64,000 nt of DNA from Chryseobacterium wanjuense (GTDB lineage Bacteria; Bacteroidota; Bacteroidia; Flavobacteriales; Weeksellaceae), in contig NZ_FOIU01000002.1 in assembly GCF_900111495.1 (NCBI RefSeq), forward strand, positions 62,001 through 126,000. The letters run 5' to 3'. Position numbers and translations under genes: made by a program. The notes below the pieces were generated by a model. The model saw only the letters and a program-made list of their open reading frames with translations, did no database searches and was not told where the DNA came from. Of the stretch, positions 41,086 through 49,165 are shown in pieces (position 1 is the first letter of the stretch; each line of letters opens with the position of its first letter).

Positions 41086-41240
41086 TGCTTTTTAAACCAC
41101 AAAAGTCTCAAAAGATTTTAACACATTAGTTATTTTAAGTTGATGAGCTTTATACAAAAAAGATCACATAAGTTTTTTGAAAATCTTTGATTTTCTACTT
41201 AATGAATCTTAACTTCTTAAAATAATTCTTAATGGTTACA
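41086..41240. repeat. Dispersed AT-rich repeat with ends shared with two other spacers
   Basis: AAACCACAAAAGTCTCAAAA and ACACATTAGTTATTTTAAGT recur near 31490-31515. The right end CTTAACTTCTTAAAATAATT..AATGGTT matches the element at 34825-34853. It lies between the DECR-like gene and the terminator. Confidence 0.6.
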
Positions 41241-41254
41241 ATAAAATAATTTGA

Positions 41255-42136
41255 TTAATTCGATTTTTTAGCTTTAATCATTGCTTCCAAAGCATCCCAC
41301 ATCTCCTGCGGAATATCTTCCAACATATTAAATTCTCCTGCGCCTTGTAACCATTCACCACCATCGATCGTCACCACTTCACCATTCATATAAGCTGAAT
41401 AGTCGGAAACCAGATACGCTGCAAGGTTGGCCAACTCCTGATGCTCACCTACTCTTCTCAACGGAACTTTTTTTCTCATATCGAATTTTTCCTGCAGATC
41501 TCCCGGAAGTAATCTGTCCCAGGCTCCTTTCGTTGGGAAAGGTCCCGGAGCAATCGCATTGAAGCGGATTCCATATTTTGCCCACTCTACCGCTAGAGAT
41601 CTTGTCATCGCCAAGACTCCGGCTTTTGCACAAGCGGATGGAACGACGTATGCAGAGCCTGTCCATGCGTAAGTTGTGACAATATTTAAAACCGTTCCCG
41701 GACTTTTTGAATCGATCCAGTGTTTTCCGATGGAAAGGGTGCAGTTTTTTGTTCCTTTCAATACAATATCTAAAATAGAATCGAATGCAGAATGTGTCAA
41801 TCTTTCTGTAGGAGAGATGAAATTTCCTGCTGCGTTATTTAACAGAATATCAATTTTTCCGAATTCTTTTAATGTTGCTTCTTTCATTGCTTCCACCTCA
41901 TCCCAATTTCTCACGTCGCAAGCCACACAAAGAACTTTTCCGCCAGTTTGTTCTTCCAGTTCTTTTGCTGTTGTCTGTAATTTCTCCAGATTTCTGGAAG
42001 TGATTACCACTTTTGCGCCCAATTGAAGGAAATATTTGGTCATGGCTTTTCCAAGTCCGCTTCCGCCGCCAGTAACGATGGCTACTTTATCTTTCAGTGC
42101 ATCTTCACGCAACATAGGTTGTGTATATAGATTCAT
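41255..42136 (-). CDS. SDR oxidoreductase, 2,4-dienoyl-CoA reductase (DECR1) type
   Basis: The 293-aa Rossmann-fold dehydrogenase has VAIVTGGGSGLGKAMTKYF near residue 20, NNAAGNFISPTERL, and an active site of the DECR type: YVVPSACAKAGVLAMTRSLA, where Ser and Lys flank a position that is Tyr-less compared with classical YxxxK. FNAIAPGPFPTKGAWDRLLP follows, with a C-terminal INGGEWLQGAGEF-like (VTIDGGEWLQGAGEFNMLED) segment. These parallel the mammalian mitochondrial 2,4-dienoyl-CoA reductase closely. The role would be NADPH-dependent reduction in beta-oxidation of unsaturated fatty acids. The start is the ATG at 42136. Confidence 0.85.
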   Translation of the reverse strand: MNLYTQPMLREDALKDKVAIVTGGGSGLGKAMTKYFLQLGAKVVITSRNLEKLQTTAKELEEQTGGKVLCVACDVRNWDEVEAMKEATLKEFGKIDILLNNAAGNFISPTERLTHSAFDSILDIVLKGTKNCTLSIGKHWIDSKSPGTVLNIVTTYAWTGSAYVVPSACAKAGVLAMTRSLAVEWAKYGIRFNAIAPGPFPTKGAWDRLLPGDLQEKFDMRKKVPLRRVGEHQELANLAAYLVSDYSAYMNGEVVTIDGGEWLQGAGEFNMLEDIPQEMWDALEAMIKAKKSN

Positions 42137-42310
42137 ATTTTTAATTTTTCTTAAAAATAACAAATATTGAGATGCGGTGCTTGAAAATGGTTTAAGAAAT
42201 GATGCTGTAAATAGTTGTTTTGTTTTTACCGCAAAAGATTCAAAAGATTTTATTGTGGAAAAGAATTCAAAAGTTTACAAAAAGTGATCTTGTTTTCTGA
42301 AATTATAGCG

Positions 42311-42526
42311 AAAGATTCGTGGTTAGATTCTTACAGAATAACAAACTTTGTGGATGTTTTCAAATATTGAAAATAATGGCTGCGATCCTAGCCTCGATTG
42401 CAGCATTTGTCTGAGCTCATTTTTTGGAGGTTTCGGGCTGCGGCCTCGTCGAAGACGAGGCCGCAGCCCGAAACCTCCAAAAAATAGCGAGTGCGGAAAG
42501 CGAGATAAAGCTCCAAATAAAAAACA
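42311..42526. repeat. Composite dispersed repeat containing a GC-rich hairpin
   Basis: It includes AGATTCTTACAGAATAAC (related to other element ends), GGCTGCGATCCTAGCCTCGA, and AGCGAGTGCGGAAAGCGAG, with the hairpin at 42419-42485 nested inside. The whole spacer 42137-42584 has no supported gene; open frames through it exist only because the palindrome lacks stops. Confidence 0.65.
42419..42485. repeat. Perfect 32-bp-stem GC-rich palindrome with 3-nt loop
   Basis: The left arm (42419-42450) and right arm (42454-42485) are exact complements around GAA. The outer part is ATTTTTTGGAGGTTTCGGGC and the inner part TGCGGCCTCGTC. Its GC content far exceeds its surroundings. Confidence 0.9.
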
Positions 42527-42527
42527 A

Positions 42528-42560
42528 AAACAGCCTGACAAATAAATGATCAGGCTGTTT
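42528..42560 (-). terminator. Terminator of the DUF1573 gene
   Basis: AAACAGCCTGA and TCAGGCTGTTT form an 11-bp perfect stem ~25 bp after the stop codon. On the minus strand TTTGTTTTTT follows. Confidence 0.85.
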
Positions 42561-42584
42561 TATATTGAACAAGATTAAATTTAA

Positions 42585-42995
42585 TTAAGAAGCCACAACT
42601 GTTCCTTTAAACGAAAGTGTTTTTGGAGTTTTGCTGTCGCTTGTTGTAACATTCACTGTTTTCATAAATGGACCTGCTGTTGCAGCGTTATAACTTGCTT
42701 CTACAAATCCTTTTTTCCCCGGAAGGATAGGAGTTTTTGTGTAATCAGCTGTTGTGCAACCGCATGATGGTGCTACATTTTCGATAACGATCGGTTTTTT
42801 CGATGTGTTGGTAAATTCAAATCTGATTACTTTTGGTTTTCCCTGAGGAATATTTCCAACATCGATAGATTCTGATTTCCATGTAACATCTGCAAGAATT
42901 CTTACAACTGGTGAGTTGTCAGTTGGAAGTACATTTGCATAAAACGGAGAAAATGCTAAAACGGCTAAAAGCGCTGTAATTTTTAAATTTTTCAT
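42585..42995 (-). CDS. DUF1573 domain-containing exported protein
   Basis: The 136-aa protein has a signal peptide (MKNLKITALLAVLAFSPFYA). A DUF1573 immunoglobulin-like domain follows: IPQGKPKVIRFEFTNTSKKP, APSCGCTTADYTKTPILPGK, VEASYNAATAGPFMKTVNVT. The single SCGCTT motif is typical of the family. The role is unknown; such proteins are abundant envelope proteins in Bacteroidetes. It has its own promoter box and terminator, so it is probably monocistronic. It diverges from the histidine-kinase gene at 43162. Confidence 0.9.
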   Translation of the reverse strand: MKNLKITALLAVLAFSPFYANVLPTDNSPVVRILADVTWKSESIDVGNIPQGKPKVIRFEFTNTSKKPIVIENVAPSCGCTTADYTKTPILPGKKGFVEASYNAATAGPFMKTVNVTTSDSKTPKTLSFKGTVVAS

Positions 42996-43048
42996 GATAT
43001 AAATTTTATTTAAGGTTAAAAAGGTACTTGTTGTTATTTTTGATATAG

Positions 43049-43056
43049 CAAATGTA
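43049..43056 (-). promoter_or_regulatory. -7 promoter element of the DUF1573 gene
   Basis: The minus strand reads TACATTTG (TAnnTTTG), giving a leader of about 45 nt before the start codon at 42995. Confidence 0.5.
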
Positions 43057-43108
43057 AAGGTGAATCGTAATCCGATGTGTTAACCGCTCTCAAACATTTG
43101 TTAACAAG

Positions 43109-43141
43109 TTGTTAATGATAAAAGATAAATAGATATTTTTG
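43109..43141 (+). promoter_or_regulatory. -33/-7 promoter of the OmpR-type two-component operon
   Basis: TTG at 43109-43111, a 22-nt spacer, and TATTTTTG at 43134-43141. The ATG at 43162 is ~14 nt from the expected start site. Confidence 0.6.
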
Positions 43142-43161
43142 GATAATATTGCTTTTATAAA

Positions 43162-44406
43162 ATGGAAATAAAAAAACTCAATATTATCATCACTCTCGGG
43201 TTTGTGGCTATTATCGGTATTTTGATAGCCCAGCTTCTATGGACACGACAGGCATATAATCTTGAGGATAAAAAATTTAATCAGACCGTAAATATCGCCT
43301 TACTCGAAGTGGCCGAAAAAATGTCGGGCGGAAAAACTTCTTTTACAGAAAGCCCGGTACAGAATATTTCCAATGATTATTACGTGGTCAATATTAATAA
43401 TGAATTTCATCCTGCCATACTGGAGCATTATCTGAAAACAGAATTTACACGTTTTCAAATCAACACCGATTATGTTTATGCATTATACAATTGCCATACG
43501 GATCAGATGATCTATGGAAAATATATTTCGAAACACCAGGAAAGCCCTGATAAAGCCATTAAATTCCCTAAACATAAAAATCTGGTCTACTATTTTTCCA
43601 TACGTTTTCCGGATAAAACGACTTATTTAATAAGTTCATTAAGATTCTGGTATGTGCTTACATTTGCCCTTATTATTATTCTTTTGGTGTATGTTTATTC
43701 TATTTATACGATTATTCAGCAAAAAAAATTCTCGGAGCTGCAAAGGGATTTTATTAATAATATGACACATGAATTCAAAACTCCGCTTTCATCCATCCTT
43801 CTAGCTTCAGAAGCACTTACCAAGCAGGAAACCGTAAAGGAAAATCCTAAACTGCAGACCTACACCTCCATCATCACCGACCAAAGCCATAAGCTTAACA
43901 GTCATATTGAAAAAATATTGAATATTGCTAAAAATGACGCTTCAGGATTATCATTAAAACCTCAAAGAATTGTTTTATTGCCATTTATTCAGGAAATTGT
44001 TGACACGATAAAGCAAAAGAATGAAAATCTTTCAGCACAAATTGACATTGACGATACTATTTCAATCCTTGCAGATGAATTTCACTTTGCCAATATCATC
44101 TACAACATTTTGGATAATTCCATTAAATATTGTGAGACAAAACCCAGCATCGTTATATCTGCATTAAAAGATTCAAAAGGGTTACATTTAAAATTTAAAG
44201 ATAACGGAATGGGAATTCCGGCTAAAAATATTCCTCATATTTTTGATAAATTTTATCGGGTAAATACTAAAAAAAGTGATGAAGTGAACGGTTTCGGATT
44301 AGGATTATTTTATGTAAAAAAGATCGTTCAGCAGCACAACTGGAAAATTTCCGTTGAAAATAACAGCGATAAAGGAATTACCATCACCCTGTTTTTACCC
44401 TCTTAA
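43162..44406 (+). CDS. Sensor histidine kinase (HisKA/HATPase)
   Basis: The 414-aa kinase has transmembrane helices at ~8-28 and ~165-187 enclosing a periplasmic sensor region of ~135 residues. The HisKA motif FINNMTHEFKTPLSSILLAS carries the phosphorylated histidine. The catalytic domain has IIYNILDNSIKYCE (N box), FKDNGMGIPAKNI (G1) and GFGLGLFYVKKIVQQH (G2). It is followed by the response regulator after 14 bp; the two form a pair. The signal sensed cannot be read from the periplasmic part. Confidence 0.93.
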   Translation: MEIKKLNIIITLGFVAIIGILIAQLLWTRQAYNLEDKKFNQTVNIALLEVAEKMSGGKTSFTESPVQNISNDYYVVNINNEFHPAILEHYLKTEFTRFQINTDYVYALYNCHTDQMIYGKYISKHQESPDKAIKFPKHKNLVYYFSIRFPDKTTYLISSLRFWYVLTFALIIILLVYVYSIYTIIQQKKFSELQRDFINNMTHEFKTPLSSILLASEALTKQETVKENPKLQTYTSIITDQSHKLNSHIEKILNIAKNDASGLSLKPQRIVLLPFIQEIVDTIKQKNENLSAQIDIDDTISILADEFHFANIIYNILDNSIKYCETKPSIVISALKDSKGLHLKFKDNGMGIPAKNIPHIFDKFYRVNTKKSDEVNGFGLGLFYVKKIVQQHNWKISVENNSDKGITITLFLPS

Positions 44407-44420
44407 AATATTGTGAAGTC

Positions 44421-45101
44421 ATGGAAAAATCTAAAATTCTATACGCAGAAGACGACAAAACGATAGCTTTTTTGGTTCAGGACAGTCTGGAAAGCTATTA
44501 TGATATTTCCTTCTATCCCGATGGAAAATCTGCCCTCGAAGCCTTCAATACCGAAAGCTTCGACATTTGTCTTTTAGATATCATGATGCCTGAAATGAAC
44601 GGGTTTGAACTGGCGCAATGCATTCGTGAAAAAAATTCTGAAATTCCGATTATTTTTATTTCTGCAAAAGCGTTGAAAGAAGATAGAATTAAAGGTTTGA
44701 AAATAGGTGCCGATGATTATTTGGTAAAACCTTTCAGTATCGAAGAACTGATTTTAAAGATTGAAGTTTTCTTGAAACGTTCGAAAAAAACCAATAATAA
44801 TCCTACAAAATACAAAGTCGGGAAATACGATTTTGACCCAAAAAATTACACTTTAAAAGATTCGGAAAACACAATCACCCTTACTCAAAGAGAATCTGAA
44901 TTGTTATTGTATTTTATCCTTAATAAAAACACAGTTCTCAAAAGACAGGACATTTTGAAAGCTATTTGGGGCGATGATGATTATTTTATGGGCCGAAGCC
45001 TGGATGTATTTATTTCAAGATTACGAAAAGTATTGGCTGATGAAAAAGATGTATTCATTGAAAATCTGCACGGAATTGGGTTTCGATTTTCTGAAAAATG
45101 A
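44421..45101 (+). CDS. OmpR/PhoB-family response regulator
   Basis: The 226-aa protein has a receiver domain with ILYAEDDKTIAFL, the phosphoacceptor Asp in DICLLDIMMPEMNGFE and the conserved lysine in DDYLVKPF. A winged-helix trans_reg_C domain follows: LTQRESELLLYFILNKNTVL, SLDVFISRLRKVLAD, and IENLHGIGFRF. It is encoded directly after its kinase. A MITE-like repeat begins just after its stop codon. Confidence 0.94.
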   Translation: MEKSKILYAEDDKTIAFLVQDSLESYYDISFYPDGKSALEAFNTESFDICLLDIMMPEMNGFELAQCIREKNSEIPIIFISAKALKEDRIKGLKIGADDYLVKPFSIEELILKIEVFLKRSKKTNNNPTKYKVGKYDFDPKNYTLKDSENTITLTQRESELLLYFILNKNTVLKRQDILKAIWGDDDYFMGRSLDVFISRLRKVLADEKDVFIENLHGIGFRFSEK

Positions 45102-45112
45102 TAAAATTTTCT

Positions 45113-45299
45113 TGTTGGGAAATTGCAAAGACGCATTTTTTTAATCTTATGATGCTTTTAAGACGCAAAGCACTTCGACAAGCTCAGTGTGACAATGACT
45201 CCGGCAAATTATACGACACTAAATTTTATCGCGGAAAATCCTTGCGTCATAAAACGGTATTAAAATCAATAGCCTTTGCGTCTTTGCGATTTTCCAACA
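45113..45299. repeat. 187-bp MITE-like element with 23-bp inverted ends
   Basis: TGTTGGGAAATTGCAAAGAC then GCA is mirrored at the right end with 21 of 23 matches. Inside lie ACTTCGACAAGCTCAGTGTG, resembling the paa-spacer core, and a GACGCAAAG motif. A short frame across it is not a gene. Confidence 0.8.
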
Positions 45300-45396
45300 G
45301 ACATTAAACTTTCAACTATCATTTTAAACAAATAAAAAGGATAAACAATTATTCTTTGATTTTATCTAAATTTACTCTCCGAAAAAATATTCATAC

Positions 45397-47694
45397 ATGA
45401 AAAGGTCAGGAACTCCTATTTTTCTCTTTCTTTTATTTTTTAGTTTAAATCTTAAAGCTCAAAAATTCGAAAAATTAATCCAATATGTCAATCCGTTAAT
45501 CGGGACAGAAAAAATGGGCCACACCTATCCCGGAGCTACAGCGCCTTTTGGAGCGGTACAACTCAGCCCGGAAACCGATACGATTTCTTATGAAATGAAC
45601 GGAAAATATAACGGTGAGGTTTATAAATATTGCGCAGGGTACCGCTATGAAGATAGAACGATCGTAGGTTTCAGTTCGACCCATTTCAGCGGGACAGGGC
45701 ATTCAGATTTGGGGGATTTTTTGGTGATGCCGACTGTCGGGAAATTACAATTGAATCCCGGAACGGCAACCAATCCTGAAAGTGGCTACAGAAGCAGATT
45801 TTCACATCAAAACGAAAAAGCAGAAGCCGGATATTATAAGGTAAAACTGGATGATTCAAATATTTTAGCGGAATTGACGGCAACCACGAGAGTCGGAGTT
45901 CATCGCTATACTTTCCCAAAGTCTGATCAGGCGCATATTATTTTGGATTTGATGGCTGGAATTTACAACTATGACGGTAAAAACGTCTGGACTTACGTTC
46001 GCGTAGAAAACGGGAATACCATTACAGGATATCGACAGACCAACGGATGGGCAAGAACGAGAACCGTTTATTTTGCCATGAAATTTTCAAAATCATTTAA
46101 ATCTTACGGTCAGAAAAACTATGATGGAAAGCAGGTTTATAATGGATTTTGGAGAAAATTTGACCAGACAAAAAACTTCCCGGAAATCGCAGGAAAAAAC
46201 CTGAAAATGTATTTTGATTTTGACACCAATGAAAATGAAGCGATTGAAGTAAAATTGGCAATTTCGCCTGTAAGCCAAGCCAATGCACTGGAAAATTTAG
46301 AAAAAGAGGCTGGAAATTTATCTTTTGACCAAGTTAAAATGCAAACGCAGGAAAATTGGAATAAAGAATTAAATAAAATCGTTGTAAAGGGTTCTGAAAT
46401 AGAGAAAACAAACTTTTATACCGCTATGTATCATACTTTTATCAATCCGACAACGTATACGGATGTTAATGGAGAATATAAAGGTTTAGATCAAAATATT
46501 CATAAAGCGGAAGATTTTACGAATTATACGACATTTTCAATTTGGGATACGTATCGTGCGCTTCATCCTTTCTTTAATATCATTCAGCCAAAAAGAAACG
46601 GTGATATGGTGAAATCGATGATGGCTCACTACAATCAGTTTTCTATGAAAATGCTCCCAATCTGGTCACATTATGCCAACGACAATTGGTGTATGAGCGG
46701 CTATCACAGTGTAAGTGTAGTTGCCGATGCGATCATTAAAGGAAATTATCAGGGCGATGCAAAAGAAGCATTGAAAGCATGTGTAGAAACTGCCAACAAA
46801 AGGGATTACGAAGGCATTGGACAATATATAGATTTAGGATATATTCCCGCAGAGAAAAACGGGACTTCGGTTTCGAATACGTTAGAATATGCTTACGATG
46901 ACTGGGCGATTGCTCAACTGGCGAAACATTTGGGTGAAACGGAAATTTATAATCAGTTCATCAAACGTTCTGAAAACTGGAAAAATAATTTTGATAAAAA
47001 TATCGGATTTATGCGTCCTCGTTTGGCAGACGGAAGTTTTAAGAAAGATTTTAATGCGTTGAGTACTCACGGACAAGGCTTCATCGAAGGAAATTCATGG
47101 AATTACAGTTTCTTCGTTCCACAAAACCCGGATGAATTAATCAAATTGATGGGTGGAAAGAAAAAATTCGCTTCAAAACTGGACGAATTGTTCACGATGC
47201 ATTTACCTGATGAGTTTTTTGCTGATACGGAAGATATTACCAGAGAAGGAATTATTGGAGGCTACGTTCACGGAAACGAACCGGCGCACCATGTTGCTTA
47301 CCTTTACAATTGGGCGGGACAACCTTGGAAAACTCAGGCACAGATCAGAAGAATTTTGGAAATGCAATACAAAGCGACCCCCGATGGATTGGGCGGAAAC
47401 GATGATGCAGGACAGATGAGTGCGTGGTATATTTTGAGTTCGCTTGGTTTTTATCCTGTTGCTCCGGGTTCGGAAGATTATGCAATTGGAAGTCCGGCAA
47501 TTGATCATGCTGTTTTGAATTTAGAAAACGGAAAAACATTTGAAATTGAAGCGATCAATCAAAGCCCGAAGAATGTGTATGTTGAAAAAATTATTCTCAA
47601 TGGAAAAGAAATTAAAAACTTTACGTTGAAACATTCTGATATTACGAATGGCGGGAAATTGAGCTTTTATATGAGTGCGAAGTCTAAAAAATGA
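45397..47694 (+). CDS. GH92 family alpha-mannosidase-like glycosidase, secreted
   Basis: The 765-aa protein has a signal peptide (MKRSGTPIFLFLLFFSLNLK). GH92 signatures are VNPLIGTEKMGHTYPGATAP, FGAVQLSPETDT, YKYCAGYRYEDRTIVGFSST, HFSGTGHSDLGDF, then IWDTYRALHPFFNI, LSTHGQGFIEGNSWNYSFFV, HGNEPAHHVAYLYNWAGQPW with the general acid region, and GLGGNDDAGQMSAWYILSSL. Such enzymes are calcium-dependent exo-alpha-mannosidases that trim host or fungal glycans. It appears monocistronic; no SusC/D or other polysaccharide-utilisation genes are adjacent. Confidence 0.96.
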   Translation: MKRSGTPIFLFLLFFSLNLKAQKFEKLIQYVNPLIGTEKMGHTYPGATAPFGAVQLSPETDTISYEMNGKYNGEVYKYCAGYRYEDRTIVGFSSTHFSGTGHSDLGDFLVMPTVGKLQLNPGTATNPESGYRSRFSHQNEKAEAGYYKVKLDDSNILAELTATTRVGVHRYTFPKSDQAHIILDLMAGIYNYDGKNVWTYVRVENGNTITGYRQTNGWARTRTVYFAMKFSKSFKSYGQKNYDGKQVYNGFWRKFDQTKNFPEIAGKNLKMYFDFDTNENEAIEVKLAISPVSQANALENLEKEAGNLSFDQVKMQTQENWNKELNKIVVKGSEIEKTNFYTAMYHTFINPTTYTDVNGEYKGLDQNIHKAEDFTNYTTFSIWDTYRALHPFFNIIQPKRNGDMVKSMMAHYNQFSMKMLPIWSHYANDNWCMSGYHSVSVVADAIIKGNYQGDAKEALKACVETANKRDYEGIGQYIDLGYIPAEKNGTSVSNTLEYAYDDWAIAQLAKHLGETEIYNQFIKRSENWKNNFDKNIGFMRPRLADGSFKKDFNALSTHGQGFIEGNSWNYSFFVPQNPDELIKLMGGKKKFASKLDELFTMHLPDEFFADTEDITREGIIGGYVHGNEPAHHVAYLYNWAGQPWKTQAQIRRILEMQYKATPDGLGGNDDAGQMSAWYILSSLGFYPVAPGSEDYAIGSPAIDHAVLNLENGKTFEIEAINQSPKNVYVEKIILNGKEIKNFTLKHSDITNGGKLSFYMSAKSKK

Positions 47695-47738
47695 TTTGTT
47701 TAAACACAAACTACACTAATTTTCACAATTAGTTATCC

Positions 47739-47811
47739 ATAAATTTGTCATTCTGAAAGAATCTAAAGTTGGCTTTACTTTGTTGAGATTTTTTGGGAAT
47801 GACATTTTTTA
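47739..47811. repeat. Short inverted-repeat element related to 33659-33756
   Basis: AAATTTGTCATTCTGAAAGA then ATCT at the left is mirrored by GAGATTTTTTGGGAATGACA then TTTTTT. It lies in the spacer before the aldo/keto reductase gene. Confidence 0.65.
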
Positions 47812-47961
47812 TTTCTCGCTGATTGTGCAGATTGTGCAGATCTTTTTTATTGATAATTAATGTTGAAAACCACAATCCGTAATTTGCATACGACAACCAT
47901 GGTTTTGCATACATCCGGTTTCTAATTTCTGCTGAATTTTGTATCAATAAAATTTAACAAT

Positions 47962-48969
47962 ATGAAATTGAATCAGGTAAAATTAGGAAGTCAGGGTTTA
48001 ATCATCCCGAATATCGGTTTGGGATGTATGGGAATGACTGGTTTTGGCGATATGGATACTTATGGGAAAGCTGACGAAAAAGAAGCTATCGCAACCATTC
48101 ATCGCTCTTTGGAATTGGGTGGAAATTTTCTAGACACCGCAGATTTGTACGGGCCTTTCAAAAATGAACAATTGATTGCAAAAGCTATTGAAGGAAATCG
48201 TGATCAATATATCATTGCCACAAAATTTGGTTGGGAAATTGACGATAATGAACAAATCACTTGGAAAATTAACGGAACTAAAGATTATGTAAAAAAATCG
48301 ATTGAACGTTCCTTAAAAAATCTGAGAACAGATTATATTGATCTGTATTATATGCATCGTCTGGATAAAAATGTTCCTGTTGAAGAGACCGTCGGAGCGA
48401 TGAGTGACTTGGTGAAAGAAGGAAAAATCGGTTATATCGGTTTGTCGGAAGTGTCTTCTGAAACGGTAAAAAGAGCGCATGCCGTTCATCCGATTTCTGC
48501 AGTACAAAGTGAATATTCTCTTTTTGAGAGAACAGTTGAAGAAAAAGGTGTTATCAAAACACTAAATGAATTAGGAATTGGCTTTGTTGCATACTCTCCA
48601 TTGGGAAGAGGATTTTTATCGGGACAGATCCGCACGATTGATGATTTGCCGGAAAATGATTTCCGAAGAGGGATTCCTCGTTTTCAGGAGCAACATTTTT
48701 ATAAAAATATTGAGTTGGTAGACGCCATTGAAAATATGGCTAAAGAAAAAAATATCACTTCTTCTCAATTGGCTCTAGCTTGGATCATCAGTAAAGGGAT
48801 CGTACCGATTCCGGGGACTAAACGCAGAAAATATGTTGAGCAAAATATTGAAGCAAGTAAAATTGTCTTAAGTGAAGCCGAGCTTCAAAAACTGGAAAGC
48901 ATTGTACCGCTGGGAACAGATACCGGTGCAACGTATGATGAATTTGGAATGGGACTTTTGGATTATTAA
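47962..48969 (+). CDS. Aldo/keto reductase
   Basis: The 335-aa TIM-barrel NAD(P)H-dependent oxidoreductase shows GLGCMGMTGFGDM, the catalytic Asp-Tyr pair in NFLDTADLYGPFKNEQ, Lys in IIATKFGW and His in YYMHRLDKNVPVEE. It also has IGYIGLSEVS and the C-terminal IPGTKRRKYVEQNIEA coenzyme-binding motif. Members of the AKR13-like group act on aldehydes or methylglyoxal, but the substrate is unknown. A near-match promoter box (GAATTTTG) lies ~20 nt upstream. The AraC regulator that follows may control it. Confidence 0.93.
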   Translation: MKLNQVKLGSQGLIIPNIGLGCMGMTGFGDMDTYGKADEKEAIATIHRSLELGGNFLDTADLYGPFKNEQLIAKAIEGNRDQYIIATKFGWEIDDNEQITWKINGTKDYVKKSIERSLKNLRTDYIDLYYMHRLDKNVPVEETVGAMSDLVKEGKIGYIGLSEVSSETVKRAHAVHPISAVQSEYSLFERTVEEKGVIKTLNELGIGFVAYSPLGRGFLSGQIRTIDDLPENDFRRGIPRFQEQHFYKNIELVDAIENMAKEKNITSSQLALAWIISKGIVPIPGTKRRKYVEQNIEASKIVLSEAELQKLESIVPLGTDTGATYDEFGMGLLDY

Positions 48970-49000
48970 TTTGTAACTTTAATTGTTTAAAAATTAATTC

Positions 49001-49033
49001 AAACCTAACGGGTTTTTGAAACCTGTTAGGTTT
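49001..49033. repeat. REP palindrome, family B, third copy
   Basis: It is the same 33-bp layout as the copies around RAYT 2 (AAACCTAACGGGTTTTT...), with two changes in the right arm. It lies after the aldo/keto reductase stop codon. Confidence 0.8.
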
Positions 49034-49040
49034 TATGAAG

Positions 49041-49132
49041 GAATACGATTACGCCCCGGCTTGAACGGAGCTCTTTTTGCGAAGCAAAAAAGCAGAGTCC
49101 TTCGACAATCTCAGGATAAATTCAGACGGAAA
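49041..49132. repeat. Dispersed repeat with GCGAAGCAAAAAAGCAGAG motif
   Basis: ACGCCCCGGCTTGAACGGAG, CTCTTTTTGCGAAGCAAAAA and a GGCGCC end form a sequence recalled as common in Chryseobacterium spacers. A TCCTTCGACAATCTCAGGAT segment echoes the paa-spacer core. Confidence 0.6.
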
Positions 49133-49165
49133 AAGGCGCCATAAAATAAAAAATTAAAAAAAATC

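Noticed and set aside
42323..42545. Two overlapping frames on opposite strands through the GC-rich hairpin
   Set aside because: Both exist because the palindrome lacks stop codons; they encode complementary GLRPR-type strings and not proteins.
45098..45307. 69-aa frame after the response regulator
   Set aside because: It lies almost fully within the MITE-like repeat; its only coding-like part is repeat sequence.
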